This document shows positions 56,216 to 64,000 of a stretch of DNA of 64,000 nt, in pieces. This DNA comes from Lacticaseibacillus zhaodongensis (GTDB taxonomy: Bacteria > Bacillota > Bacilli > Lactobacillales > Lactobacillaceae), in contig NZ_BLBG01000003.1 in NCBI RefSeq assembly GCF_009687905.1, positions 1 through 64,000 on the forward strand. The letters are read 5' to 3'. The position numbers and the translations under genes were made by a program. The number at the start of each line of letters is the position of its first letter. The first letter of the stretch is position 1. Below the pieces are notes generated by a model, which was given only the letters and a program-made list of their open reading frames with translations, ran no database searches and was not told the origin of the DNA.

Positions 56216-56289
56216 GCGATAGTAGCTCAGCTGGATAGAGCAATGGTCTTCTAAACCATCTGTCGCGGGTTCGAGCCCCGCCTGTCGCA
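56216..56289 (+). tRNA. tRNA-Arg, anticodon UCU
   Basis: 74 nt. The acceptor GCGATAG pairs with CTGTCGC, discriminator A; D-arm AGCTCAGCTGGATAGAGCA; anticodon stem ATGGT/ACCAT with loop CTTCTAA (anticodon TCT); T-arm GCGGGTTCGAGCCCCGC. CCA is not encoded. It reads AGA and AGG codons. A terminator follows within 40 nt. Confidence 0.96.
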
Positions 56290-56324
56290 TTTATTAGCAA
56301 ATTTGCTTAATAGGTTTGCACCCC

Positions 56325-56358
56325 GGCCGGAAGCTAATCAGCGCTTCTGGCTTTTTTT
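56325..56358 (+). terminator. Terminator of tRNA-Arg
   Basis: GCCGGAAGC / GCTTCTGGC stem, followed by seven T. Confidence 0.82.
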
Positions 56359-56469
56359 GTGGAGTTAACGGCAATTAATTGAATTCGTTTCCATTGCTTA
56401 TACCGCGCGTATATAGTTGAAGTAGATGTTAGTCACTGCTGATCATTTTGTCGGTGGGGGAAAATCGTC

Positions 56470-57086
56470 ATGAAGAAAACTGTCACTTTAGGCTTGCTTG
56501 CCGTTGCTGGCATGACGCTTAGTGCTTGTGGTGGGGCAATGCTTCCCCGTCTAAATCAGCCGGTGCGTCTTCGAGTAGCAAGAAAGTTAACGAAGATAAG
56601 TTGTCGCTAAGCGATTTTGAATCGATTCAGCTTGGTGACGTCGCAAAAGACGGCGCTGGCGGGGTCACAAAGGAGGAATTAGTTGCCAAGTGGGGCAAGC
56701 CCATCAGTAGGAGTAATTCGAGCTTTCAGAACGTCCAGACTGAGCTGCTGACGTGGAACAAAGTTGCAAATGCCGATTTCACCGCCACGTTTACGGTGCA
56801 GCTAGCGAACAAGCGCGTGGTCCAGAAAGCAATTCAGGGGCTCAAGGTACGGCGGGAACGGCAGCTCACCCTAGATGACTACAACGCGATCCAAGCCGGG
56901 GACACGGAGAGCGATGTTGTCAGTCGGCTGGGAAAACCGAATGGGTACAGTGAAAACATTTTGAACGGGATGGTCACTAAGGAGCTGAGCTACACCAGTG
57001 ACATCAAGGGCCAAGCCGGGGCGAATTTTGCGGTCACTGTTCAAAACGGGCAGGTCACCTTGAAGTCCCAGGTAAACATGGAATGA
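56470..57086 (+). pseudogene. Lipoprotein split by a frameshift in a G-run
   Basis: ATG 56470 (GGGGGAAA upstream) opens a lipoprotein signal, MKKTVTLGLLAVAGMTLSAC, with lipobox LSAC, but this frame stops near 56611. The mature part (SKSAGASSSSKKVNED... to TAA 57086) is in another frame. The switch lies at GGTGGGGCAAT (56530-56540): one extra G in the run of four would join both into one 206-residue lipoprotein. The mature part has two tandem copies of a DFxxIxxGD...GKP repeat (about 55 and 125), as in SmpA/DUF3862-type lipoproteins. Phase variation, a real mutation or a sequencing error are all possible. Confidence 0.8.
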
Positions 57087-57121
57087 ACGGTACGCACGCT
57101 AAGCAAAATTGCTGAATTTAC

Positions 57122-57150
57122 TTGACAATAGTAAGCACGACCCGCATAAT
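57122..57150 (+). promoter_or_regulatory. Promoter of the proBA T-box transcript
   Basis: -35 TTGACA (57122-57127), 17-bp spacer, -10 CATAAT (57145-57150). Confidence 0.78.
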
Positions 57151-57156
57151 GCAACA

Positions 57157-57342
57157 GTGAAGTGGTCATAGTAGTGCCGCACAGGAAGACTGGTCAGCGA
57201 TTGAAAGCCGGTTCAGGTGCACGAATCCAAGCCACTAGGAACTGTTAATTTTAATATTGATGTTAAAAGTGTGAAGCGCTGCTTCAAACGAGGATGGTAC
57301 CGCCCGGCGACGGGTGCCTCGGTTGAAGTGGCGCTTTTTTTA
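57157..57342 (+). promoter_or_regulatory. T-box riboswitch before proBA
   Basis: The T-box core GAGGATGGTACCGCC (57290-57304) is close to AGGGTGGNACCGCG. AGCGC(T)GCTTCAA...CGAGG (57275-57293) pairs with CCTCG(G)TTGAAG(T)GGCGC (57317-57334), then seven T: the terminator that overlaps it. The biosynthetic genes downstream imply a proline (CCN) specifier, which I did not locate firmly. Confidence 0.87.
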
Positions 57343-57378
57343 AGCAGATGGCAATTGTGAGCGAGGAGTAATTTGGTA

Positions 57379-58215
57379 ATGAAGCGGGTTATGGATGCAA
57401 AACGGGTGGTCGTGAAGGTGGGGACAAGCAGTCTCATCTATCCGACCGGGAAAGTTAACTTACAGGCTATTGACCGTCTGGCTTACACACTGGCCGCACT
57501 AAACAATCAAGGCTACGAGATGATTCTTGTTTCTTCTGGGGCCATCGGGGTCGGGCTGGACGTCATGCATATGCAGCAACGACCGGATGCGATTGCTGAG
57601 CAGCAGGCGCTGGCAGCAATTGGGCAGTCGGAGCTCATGACCTTGTACACGCAGCGTTTCAGCGATTACGGTGCTCAAGTTGGGCAGTTATTGCTGACCC
57701 ACGATATTTTCGAATTTACACTGAGCCGGCGCCACGTGCTGGACACCTTCAACACTTTGCTGAAACGCAAAATCATTCCGATCGTCAACGAAAACGACTC
57801 TGTTGCGGTTGATGAACTGGATCATCTGACCACCTTTGGGGACAACGATCAGCTATCTGCGCTGGTGACTACACGTGTGGATGCGGATTTGCTGATTGTT
57901 CTGTCCGACATTGATGGTTTGTATGATCGGGATCCGAACAAGTTCGCGGATGCCCGCATTCAGAAGGTAGTACCAGAGATTACGGACGCAATCATGACCG
58001 GTGCTAGTGGTAGTTCTACGCGTTTTGGCACGGGGGGGATGGTCACCAAACTGCGGGCTGCTGCGCGGGTCATGGCTCATGGCGACAAAATGGTTTTGGC
58101 AAACGGTAGTGATCCGCGCGTCATCATGCAGATTCTGGCGGGTGAAGACGTTGGCACCTTATTTTGCAGGCAAACACAGGAAGGGCTGGTTACTAATGAA
58201 CACAATGGCGAATAA
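57379..58215 (+). CDS. proB: Glutamate 5-kinase (no PUA domain)
   Basis: 278 residues from ATG 57379 (CGAGGAG upstream; TTG 57373 is too close). The amino-acid-kinase fold has VVKVGTSSL, VSSGAIGVG, PIVNENDSVAVDEL and FGTGGMVTKL. It phosphorylates glutamate in the first step of proline synthesis. The C-terminal PUA domain found in Bacillus ProB is absent, as in other lactic acid bacteria. proA overlaps its 3' end. Confidence 0.95.
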   Translation: MKRVMDAKRVVVKVGTSSLIYPTGKVNLQAIDRLAYTLAALNNQGYEMILVSSGAIGVGLDVMHMQQRPDAIAEQQALAAIGQSELMTLYTQRFSDYGAQVGQLLLTHDIFEFTLSRRHVLDTFNTLLKRKIIPIVNENDSVAVDELDHLTTFGDNDQLSALVTTRVDADLLIVLSDIDGLYDRDPNKFADARIQKVVPEITDAIMTGASGSSTRFGTGGMVTKLRAAARVMAHGDKMVLANGSDPRVIMQILAGEDVGTLFCRQTQEGLVTNEHNGE

Positions 58216-59449
58216 CGATTTGGAACGCATGGGGCGTGCAGCTAAGGCCGCCGCTTATGATTTGGCACAGCTGCCAACTAGTCAGAAGAACGCAGCCCTG
58301 CTGCAAATGGCCACCGACTTGCTTGCTGCAACGCCGCAGATTATCGCCGCTAACGAACAAGACTTGGCCGGTGGGCTGGTACAAGCTAAGTTTGTCGACC
58401 GCTTACGGCTCACGGACGCACGGGTGGCCGATATGGCGGCTGGTTTGCGTAATGTGGCCAGTTTAGCCGACCCCACAGCAGTGATCGATAAGGGCTGGGA
58501 AACAGAAGCTGGTCTCAAAATCGAACAACGCCGCGTCCCGCTCGGTGTCGTGGGGATGATTTACGAGGCCCGGCCAAACGTGACTGTTGATGCGGCCGCA
58601 TTGACCTTTAAGAGTGGGAACGCCGTTATTTTGCGCGGCGGCAAGGAAGCAATTAATAGTAATGTCGCCTTGGCAAATGTACTGCGGTCCAGACTCCAAA
58701 AGAGTGGCTTGAATCCGGATGCGGTGCAACTGATTACGGATCCGAGCCATGAACTAGCCGCCCAGTTCATGCACCTGAACGACTACCTAGACGTGCTCAT
58801 TCCCCGGGGCGGTGCTGGACTCATTCAGGCCGTGGTGCGCAACGCCAGCGTTCCCGTGATCGAGACTGGTGCTGGTAATTGTCATATCTACGTTGACGCC
58901 AGTGCCGACCTCAAGATGGCGACAAATATCGTTGTCAATGCCAAAGTGCAGCGCCCGTCCGTTTGCAATGCAGCGGAGAAGCTCCTGATTCATCGAGATG
59001 TGGCCGTGCAGTATTTGCCAACGTTGATTGCCGCACTGCGGGAGCATGGCGTCGAGGTACGTGGGGATGCAGCCACGCAGGCAATCGTTAGTGACGTCAA
59101 ACTTGCTACAGATGCTGACTGGGACACAGAATATAATGATTTGATTATGGCGGTGCACGTGGTTGATTCGGTGGACGCTGCGATTGCCCACATTAACCAG
59201 CACAACACAAAACACTCCGAGACCATTGTCACCAATGATTACGCTAATTCTGAACGGTTTTTGCAGCGCATTGACGCTGCTTGCGTGTATGTGAATGCTT
59301 CCACTCGCTTCACGGACGGGGTTGAATTTGGTTTTGGCGCCGAAATTGGCATTAGTACCCAGAAATTGCACGCTCGGGGACCAATGGGGCTAAGCCAGCT
59401 GACGACGATAAAGTACGAAATTCGTGGTAATGGTCAAATAAGGTCATAG
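58196..59449 (+). CDS. proA: Gamma-glutamyl phosphate reductase
   Basis: 417 residues from ATG 58196; AGGAAGG lies 11 nt upstream. RVPLGVVGMIYEARPNVTVDAAAL and KSGNAVILRGGKEAINSN match ProA; the catalytic Cys is in QRPSVCNAAEKLL. It reduces gamma-glutamyl phosphate with NADPH. It overlaps proB by 20 nt. The long upstream open frame to 58001 lies in proB. Confidence 0.95.
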   Translation: MNTMANNDLERMGRAAKAAAYDLAQLPTSQKNAALLQMATDLLAATPQIIAANEQDLAGGLVQAKFVDRLRLTDARVADMAAGLRNVASLADPTAVIDKGWETEAGLKIEQRRVPLGVVGMIYEARPNVTVDAAALTFKSGNAVILRGGKEAINSNVALANVLRSRLQKSGLNPDAVQLITDPSHELAAQFMHLNDYLDVLIPRGGAGLIQAVVRNASVPVIETGAGNCHIYVDASADLKMATNIVVNAKVQRPSVCNAAEKLLIHRDVAVQYLPTLIAALREHGVEVRGDAATQAIVSDVKLATDADWDTEYNDLIMAVHVVDSVDAAIAHINQHNTKHSETIVTNDYANSERFLQRIDAACVYVNASTRFTDGVEFGFGAEIGISTQKLHARGPMGLSQLTTIKYEIRGNGQIRS

Positions 59450-59864
59450 TTGACCAGTAGCGGCCCATTAACTACTGAAAGCGACTCCATTTCCAGCAAA
59501 AAACTTGCATATGCAAATAGGCATTTTTTAAGTGAAGGTGGTATACTAAACGCGGTGAGCAGTTGTCTTGATGTGCTCAGTTTGAGCACTGATTGGGGGC
59601 GACTTTAATGCTTGAGACGTTGATTTCAGTAGTGTTGATGAGGGCAGGAAATAGGGATCGTACGGGATTGGTAACGCACCTTAACTTGAGGGTGTCGCAA
59701 GCGATTGCCAACCGCTAATTTTGGACGCACAACTGTTAATTGTGCTGGCGAGCAGTTTTTTCGTTCCAAAATTAGTGATTAGCGGCGTTTGTGAACTTGT
59801 CCTGTGCTATGATGGTGTTGCTTGGCAGGGGCACCCGAGTACATTTTTGTACTCGGATCCACAT
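59450..59864 (+). other. Structured gene-poor interval, possible small RNA or peptide mRNA
   Basis: About 415 bp without a normal gene but with dense dyads: TTGCATATGCAA (59505-59516), an extended -10 TGGTATACT (59539-59547), hairpin GTGCTCA/TGAGCAC (59573-59589), GCACAA/TTGTGC (59727-59745), CTAATTTTGGA/TCCAAAATTAG (59715-59725, 59765-59775) and perfect CCGAGTACA/TGTACTCGG (59835-59856). A 36-codon frame at 59608-59718 (MLETLISVVLMRAGNRD...) has GGGGG 8 nt upstream. No known RNA family was recognised. One or more small transcripts seem likely. Confidence 0.5.
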
Positions 59865-59903
59865 AAAACGGCCACCCATCATTGTGGGTGACCGTTTTTT
59901 TGT
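59865..59903. terminator. Bidirectional terminator
   Basis: AAAACGG(C)CACCC / GGGTG(A)CCGTTTT stem then T-run; also serves the leftward small membrane protein gene. Confidence 0.85.
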
Positions 59904-59922
59904 GAAGAAATATTTGCTTGAT

Positions 59923-60165
59923 TTAGTGGCGGTGTTTCTGCATCCGGTAGTAATAACGCAAGCCGTACAGTCCGGCAATTATTAAAATCATCCACACCAC
60001 CAACAGGAAGGTGAACACACCGAAACCAAACATTTTACCGGAAATCATGGTGATAATTAATGCTAATACCACGGCTGCAATTGTCCCCAGCGGTTTTGGT
60101 AACTCTAGTAATAGCACTAAGAGTAGCACACTAACTAGTATGTAAATGATGATGTCGATTAGCAT
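59923..60165 (-). CDS. Small membrane protein, unknown function
   Basis: 80 residues from ATG 60165, with AGGAGGTGG upstream; the longer frame to 60306 has no site. Three hydrophobic segments (about 2-22, 28-46, 50-70) and a basic tail YYYRMQKHRH. It was not assigned to a family. It is divergent from the TetR gene, 107 bp away, so the regulator may control it. Confidence 0.75.
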   Translation of the reverse strand: MLIDIIIYILVSVLLLVLLLELPKPLGTIAAVVLALIITMISGKMFGFGVFTFLLVVWMILIIAGLYGLRYYYRMQKHRH

Positions 60166-60215
60166 TATTGCCACCTCCTGAGTGCAGTATAAATGAAGTA
60201 CTCGTGGTGAGCAAG

Positions 60216-60244
60216 TAGACAGCAGATAAAGGGCTTGGTATAAT
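60216..60244 (+). promoter_or_regulatory. Promoter of the TetR-family gene
   Basis: -35 TAGACA (60216-60221), 17-bp spacer, -10 TATAAT (60239-60244) with extended TGG. Confidence 0.78.
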
Positions 60245-60272
60245 TTGTGGGCTGGTTTAGGAGGTGAACTAA

Positions 60273-60878
60273 ATGGCGGATAATGGTAAACGTCAAGTTG
60301 ATGCACGGGTTAGAAAGACACGATTACGCCTGAGAAGGGCTTACTTCTCAATGCTTGAAAATGGCGAGCGGCTAAATATTGCCGCAATCAGTAAGCGTGC
60401 AGGCGTGACGCGTGGTACTTTCTATCAGCACTATCACGATAAGGACGAGTTTTTGCGGGCGGTGATGGCTGATAGCGTTAATGACTTCATTAACGCTTGT
60501 GTATACGTTCGTAGTGGTGATAAGGGTCCAGAACGCATGAATTTGCACGAGGGACTTGAGTATTTGGTCCGCAAGGAGAACGGTTTTGCGATACTCTTTA
60601 CTAGCGCGAGGGGCGACGACTTCGCGAACAAGTTCGCAGATGCGCTTTGTGATAAGATGCGGCAATACGTGGCTCAACAACAGGTTCATCCCAGCACGAC
60701 TGCGCAATTTAGTGAAGACGACATTCTGCATTTAGTCGCAACGACGAACGTGTTGGTGTTCAAAGGGTGGCTGCTTGGCGGAATGCGGCGTAGTGCAACT
60801 TATGTATATGATCTTGTTACCTTCGCCGCGGACCGCTTAGCTAGTGGCCAAACCGATATTCGCGGTTTCTACTATTAA
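60273..60878 (+). CDS. TetR/AcrR family transcriptional regulator
   Basis: 201 residues. The N-terminal helix-turn-helix is INIAAISKRAGVTRGTFYQHYHDKDEFL-like (about 32-62), the standard TetR DNA-binding pattern; the rest is a helical ligand and dimer domain with no recognisable specificity. AGGAGGTG precedes ATG 60273. Probable targets are itself and the divergent membrane protein gene. Confidence 0.9.
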   Translation: MADNGKRQVDARVRKTRLRLRRAYFSMLENGERLNIAAISKRAGVTRGTFYQHYHDKDEFLRAVMADSVNDFINACVYVRSGDKGPERMNLHEGLEYLVRKENGFAILFTSARGDDFANKFADALCDKMRQYVAQQQVHPSTTAQFSEDDILHLVATTNVLVFKGWLLGGMRRSATYVYDLVTFAADRLASGQTDIRGFYY

Positions 60879-60899
60879 GGCTTAAGCAGAACTGATAGT

Positions 60900-60927
60900 G
60901 GTGGGCGCTCAGCACCCACTTTTTTCA
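60900..60927 (+). terminator. Terminator of the TetR-family gene
   Basis: GTGGG(C)GC / GC(A)CCCAC stem with TTTTTT. Confidence 0.8.
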
Positions 60928-60955
60928 TTATCGAGAAGATTTAATGCATTTGAGC

Positions 60956-60984
60956 TTGTATAAAGTTAGAAGTATTGATAGAAT
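60956..60984 (+). promoter_or_regulatory. Promoter of rplU-rpmA
   Basis: -35 TTGTAT (60956-60961), 17-bp spacer, -10 TAGAAT (60979-60984). Confidence 0.68.
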
Positions 60985-60990
60985 AGCAAC

Positions 60991-61095
60991 GTTGTATTTG
61001 TCACCCTGCGACTGCAACCGCACGGCGGTAGGTTTTAAGCGTAAGCACCTATCCCGGCGAGTAATCAGGGAATCAGCCCATAATTGGGCACGTAG
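60991..61095 (+). ncRNA. L21-type leader before rplU
   Basis: About 110 nt untranslated leader with dyads: CCCTG (61004-61008)/CAGGG (61066-61070) as closing stem, GGTAGGT/ACCTATCC inside it and GCCCA-TAAT-TGGGC (61075-61088) just before the ribosome binding site. The position before rplU-rpmA matches the L21 leader of Bacillota, thought to bind a ribosomal protein. Assignment rests on place and foldability. Confidence 0.62.
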
Positions 61096-61106
61096 GAGGT
61101 GTACAC

Positions 61107-61415
61107 ATGTACGCTATTATTAAAACTGGCGGCAAGCAATACAAGGTTCAGGCTGGTGAGGCTGTCTACGTTGAAAAGCTTGACGCAGAAGAAGGCTCCA
61201 CAGTTACTTTCGACCAAGTTATCTTTGTCGGCGGCGATGAAACCAAGATTGGCACGCCCGTTGTTGAAGGTGCTACTGTAACCGGCAAGGTTGAAAAACA
61301 GGGCCGCGAAAAAAAGGTTGTTACTTACAAGTACAAGCCTAAGAAGCACCAGCACCAGAAGAAGGGCCACCGTCAGCCATACACGAAAGTTACGATTGAC
61401 GCAATTAACCTTTAA
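61107..61415 (+). CDS. rplU: 50S ribosomal protein L21
   Basis: 102 residues, family length, starting [18 protein letters not shown] and containing [23 protein letters not shown]. Structural protein of 50S, binding 23S rRNA. AGGAGGTG precedes ATG 61107. In most Bacillota the next gene is prp; here rpmA follows after 48 nt. Confidence 0.97.
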   Translation: MYAIIKTGGKQYKVQAGEAVYVEKLDAEEGSTVTFDQVIFVGGDETKIGTPVVEGATVTGKVEKQGREKKVVTYKYKPKKHQHQKKGHRQPYTKVTIDAINL

Positions 61416-61463
61416 TCTAGCGGAGTAATCCGCACCATTCATTAACCATGGAGGTGTATCACA

Positions 61464-61754
61464 ATGGAAATGCAGAATCTTGAGTTCCTCTCCCACCATA
61501 AGGGGGGCGGTTCCACTTCTAACGGCCGTAACTCCGCTGGTCGGCGTCTTGGTAGCAAGCGCGCCGATGGTCAGCTCGTCAAGGCTGGTAACATCTTATA
61601 CCGTCAGCGCGGTACTAAGATTCAACCAGGGACGAACGTTGGCCGCGGTAGCGACGACACGCTCTTCGCAACTGCAGACGGTATCGTTAAATTCGAGCGT
61701 CTTGGTCGCGATAAGAAGCAGGTTTCCGTATACCCTGCTCCTGCTGAAGCTTAA
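61464..61754 (+). CDS. rpmA: 50S ribosomal protein L27
   Basis: 96 residues. [26 protein letters not shown] is the L27 N-terminal core that reaches the peptidyl transferase centre. It is preceded by [10 protein letters not shown], the place of the Bacillota extension whose NLQFFA-type motif is cut by the Prp protease. Here the motif reads NLEFLS and no prp gene lies between rplU and rpmA. ATG 61464 has GGAGGTG upstream. Confidence 0.96.
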   Translation: MEMQNLEFLSHHKGGGSTSNGRNSAGRRLGSKRADGQLVKAGNILYRQRGTKIQPGTNVGRGSDDTLFATADGIVKFERLGRDKKQVSVYPAPAEA

Positions 61755-61767
61755 ATCAGCTAATGGG

Positions 61768-61796
61768 AACGCCCCGGTTACGGGGCGTTTTTTTGT
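61768..61796 (+). terminator. Terminator of rplU-rpmA
   Basis: Perfect AACGCCCCG / CGGGGCGTT stem, loop GTTA, then seven T. Confidence 0.92.
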
Positions 61797-61874
61797 ATCA
61801 GGCGGCAAGATCCCACGCAGTCAGCTACCGCTGGCGATGCGTACAAAGTACTTTTCTTTGGGGAGATAGCGAAT

Positions 61875-62948
61875 ATGTCGAGAATTGAAGCATTGCGCAA
61901 AGAAATGATCGGGGCCAAGCTTGATGCCTTGCTTGTCACCGACCCCGTTAATGTATCGTATCTGACTGGCTTTACGGGCAACGAGAGTGCGCTTATGCTC
62001 ACTCCGGATGCGGGAACTTTCATTACCGATTCCCGATTTGCAGAGCAAGTGCAGCAGGAAGTCAGCGGTTTTACCGTGCAGCTGCACACTACGGGCTTGT
62101 TGCCAGAAGCGGGCGAGCTCGCTGCCGCTGCTGGAGTCAAGGTTTTAGGTTTTGAAGCTGACACCATGACCTACAGCGACTACAGCTTGTTGAAACACTC
62201 CTTTACTGGGCAGTTAAAGCCCGCTAGCGATTTCGTTGAACGCATTCGTGAGGTCAAGGACGACGATGAGCTCATGCTGATTGAACGGGCAATCGAAATC
62301 GCCGAGGCAGGCTATGATCACGTCATCAAGACCATCAAGGCGGGCATGACCGAACTGGCCGTTGCTACCGACCTCGATTTCTTCATGCGCGGATTAGGTG
62401 CTTCCGGACTATCATTTGAAACGATTGTTGCCTCCGGTGCGCGCTCCGCAATGCCGCACGGTTCAGCAACAGACCGGGTCATTCAGGATGGCGATATTGT
62501 CACCCTTGACTGGGGCTGCGTGTACAAGGGTTACGTTTCGGACATTACTAGGACCTTTGCAATTGGTACTCCCGACCCTAAACTCGATGAAATTTACAAA
62601 ATTGTTTACGCCGCTAACCGGGCTGTTGCTAAAATTATGGGTCCTGGGGTGACTGGTGCTCAGATTCACGCCGCGGCGCACCAAGTAATTGATGGCGCCG
62701 GCTACAAGCAGTACTTCGGCCATGGAACTGGTCACGGGATTGGCCGGGGCATTCACGAGGGTCCAGGTGCTTGGGGCCGCTATATGCAGGTTGAGCAGCA
62801 GCCTGGTAACGTTGAAACGGATGAGCCGGGAATTTACCTGCCCGAAATCGGTGGCGTGCGGATCGAAGATGATCTGCTTGTTACCCGTGATGGCAATCAA
62901 CAGCTGACGGCATTGGCGCCGGCGACATTACCACATATTAATAACTAG
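61875..62948 (+). CDS. Xaa-Pro aminopeptidase/dipeptidase (M24B)
   Basis: 357 residues. The N-terminal creatinase-like domain is followed by the pita-bread catalytic domain with metal ligands in [19 protein letters not shown] (two Asp), [16 protein letters not shown] (His), [18 protein letters not shown] (Glu) and the last Glu/Asp. It releases the N-terminal residue before proline. GGGGAGATAGCG lies upstream of ATG 61875. PepP and PepQ cannot be told apart confidently, but size suggests aminopeptidase P. Operon with efp. Confidence 0.9.
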   Translation: MSRIEALRKEMIGAKLDALLVTDPVNVSYLTGFTGNESALMLTPDAGTFITDSRFAEQVQQEVSGFTVQLHTTGLLPEAGELAAAAGVKVLGFEADTMTYSDYSLLKHSFTGQLKPASDFVERIREVKDDDELMLIERAIEIAEAGYDHVIKTIKAGMTELAVATDLDFFMRGLGASGLSFETIVASGARSAMPHGSATDRVIQDGDIVTLDWGCVYKGYVSDITRTFAIGTPDPKLDEIYKIVYAANRAVAKIMGPGVTGAQIHAAAHQVIDGAGYKQYFGHGTGHGIGRGIHEGPGAWGRYMQVEQQPGNVETDEPGIYLPEIGGVRIEDDLLVTRDGNQQLTALAPATLPHINN

Positions 62949-63018
62949 TGAGCGTTCGCCTTGCAAGCCGCAGCGAGCCTTGCTATCATGGATAAAGAAT
63001 AACTCTTGGAGGAAACGC

Positions 63019-63576
63019 ATGATTTCAGTAAACGATTTTAAAAACGGCCTGACCATTGAGGTTGATAGTGACCTCTGGCGGATCGTTGAATTCCAGCACG
63101 TTAAGCCAGGTAAGGGCAGCGCGTTCGTGCGTTCCACCCTTAAGAACCTGCGGACCGGTGCTGTGCAAGAAAAGACCTTCCGTTCAACAGAAAAGGTTGA
63201 GAAGGCCCAGATTGACACTAAGTCAATGCAGTACCTTTATGCTGATGGCGATACCTACAACTTCATGGATAACGAGACTTACGAGCAGATTGCACTTTCA
63301 GCTGACCAGCTGGGCGACACGCTCAAGTACCTGAAGGAAAACATGATGGTTCAGATCATGATGCACGGTAACGAAACACTTGGGATCGAAGTGCCAAAGA
63401 CCGTTGATCTTGAGGTGACGGACACCGAGCCTGGGATTCGGGGTAACACTAGTTCAGGTGGTTCCAAGCCTGCAACTCTTGAAACTGGTTTAGTGGTGCA
63501 AGTACCATTCTTTATTAACAAGGGTGATATGTTGACCATTAACACATCGGACGGTACCTACATTTCACGTGCATAA
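63019..63576 (+). CDS. efp: Elongation factor P
   Basis: 185 residues, family length, from ATG 63019 (TTGGAGGA upstream; the longer start at 62980 adds 13 residues of no conserved match). [15 protein letters not shown] holds Lys32, the usual modification site at the tip of domain [16 protein letters not shown]-type and [14 protein letters not shown] segments identify domains II and III. It relieves ribosome stalling at polyproline runs. Confidence 0.97.
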   Translation: MISVNDFKNGLTIEVDSDLWRIVEFQHVKPGKGSAFVRSTLKNLRTGAVQEKTFRSTEKVEKAQIDTKSMQYLYADGDTYNFMDNETYEQIALSADQLGDTLKYLKENMMVQIMMHGNETLGIEVPKTVDLEVTDTEPGIRGNTSSGGSKPATLETGLVVQVPFFINKGDMLTINTSDGTYISRA

Positions 63577-63608
63577 ACGAAGCATGATAATGACGGGAGG
63601 TCATGAGC

Positions 63609-64000
63609 ATGGCTGAAGATTCAAACATCATTTTGACCGGGCGCGAAGGCAGCACCGGAACGATTGAAATCGCGCCGGCGGTCTTGGAAGTCATCTTAGG
63701 CATCGCGGCGGTTAACGTCGAGGGTGTTTACCAGATGCGTGGTAGCTTGGCGTCGAGTATCAACGCCTGGTTCGGCCGGGTTAACCGGGGCAAAGGCGTT
63801 GATTTGCATGTCGCTGACAAGCAGCTGAGCGCTGACGTGTATGTTTACCTCAACTACGGTGTTTCTGTCCCAAAGGTTGCCTTGAGTATGCAGGAAACAT
63901 TGCGGGAACAGATGCTGTACATGACCGACCTCGAATTGGCTGAAGTGAATGTTCACGTTGTTGGTGTTGTGCCTGAAAAAGCCGACAAGGTTGATACTGC
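63609..64000 (+). CDS. yqhY: Asp23/Gls24 family protein YqhY (3' end outside window)
   Basis: The frame from ATG 63609 (GGGAGG 63595-63600 upstream; ATG 63603 is too close) stays open to the window edge, giving 130 residues. IEIAPAVLEVILGIAAVNVEGVYQMRG and LNYGVSVPKVALSMQETLREQ are Asp23/Gls24 domain motifs. In Bacillus yqhY lies between the efp/acc region and nusB and is linked to fatty-acid synthesis. nusB would be expected next on the right. Confidence 0.92.
   Translation, partial: MAEDSNIILTGREGSTGTIEIAPAVLEVILGIAAVNVEGVYQMRGSLASSINAWFGRVNRGKGVDLHVADKQLSADVYVYLNYGVSVPKVALSMQETLREQMLYMTDLELAEVNVHVVGVVPEKADKVDT

Noticed and set aside
1-64000. CRISPR arrays, transposases, phage genes, rRNA operons
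   Set aside because: None was seen. The only tandem repeat is the pair at 9.4-9.7 kb, which lacks spacer-like organisation.

Overview
The window looks like the chromosome of a lactic acid bacterium (Lactobacillaceae, Bacillota) of intermediate GC content. Support comes from conserved Bacillota blocks (infC-rpmI-rplT, yqeG to yceD, pheST, liaFSR-type, glnRA, rplU-rpmA, efp-yqhY), lactobacillus-type peptidases (PepX, PepD-type C69, aminopeptidase P), an L27 with an N-terminal extension, strong AGGAGG ribosome binding sites, and frequent TTG/GTG starts. The species cannot be fixed from sequence alone; a casei-like or related heterofermentative genus is only a guess.

Left edge, 1-6.9 kb: a clearly AT-richer, all-forward gene block that looks imported. 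It holds the 3' end of a ThiF/E1-like adenylating enzyme, two ABC half-exporters that probably form a heterodimer, and a full-length LanB-type dehydratase with both its glutamylation and elimination motifs, closed by a terminator at 6.82-6.87 kb. This is part of a RiPP (ribosomal peptide) biosynthetic locus. No precursor peptide, cyclase or YcaO lies inside the window, so the rest must be to the left.

7-16 kb: YitT membrane protein; the translation operon infC-rpmI-rplT with an L20-type attenuating leader and an AUA start for IF3; two tandem copies of a palindromic 123-bp repeat; an MFS exporter; a DNA/RNA non-specific nuclease; an orphan trpX behind a leader that encodes a 17-residue peptide with two Trp codons; a lipoprotein; an oxidoreductase/HAD pair.

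16-31.5 kb: the yqeG-yqeH-yhbY-nadD-yqeK-rsfS-methyltransferase-tmcAL-yceD operon (ribosome assembly, NAD and tRNA modification), gnd, a class I amidotransferase-like peptidase, a C69 dipeptidase, an ArlRS/CsrRS-like two-component system, YidC, acylphosphatase and a TrmH-type methylase.

31.5-53.6 kb: an HD-domain protein, an HxlR regulator, T-box-controlled pheST, mltG, udk, greA, a liaFSR-like cell-envelope stress operon with a palindrome around its promoter, YfhO, PBP2b, rhomboid-yqgQ-glk (glk broken by an in-frame amber codon), a rhodanese-fold protein lacking the catalytic Cys, a small DUF3042 gene, miaA, glnRA with a GlnR box, and an LCP protein.

53.6-64 kb: PepX, tRNA-Arg(UCU), a lipoprotein frameshifted in a G-run, T-box-controlled proBA, a structured gene-poor stretch, a small membrane protein divergent from a TetR regulator, rplU-rpmA (no prp between them) with an L21-type leader, aminopeptidase P, efp and the start of yqhY.

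Most of the window is housekeeping. The stretches deserving attention are the RiPP locus, the trpX leader, the disrupted glk and lipoprotein genes, the repeat pair at 9.4-9.7 kb, the L27/Prp arrangement and the structured region at 59.5-59.9 kb.
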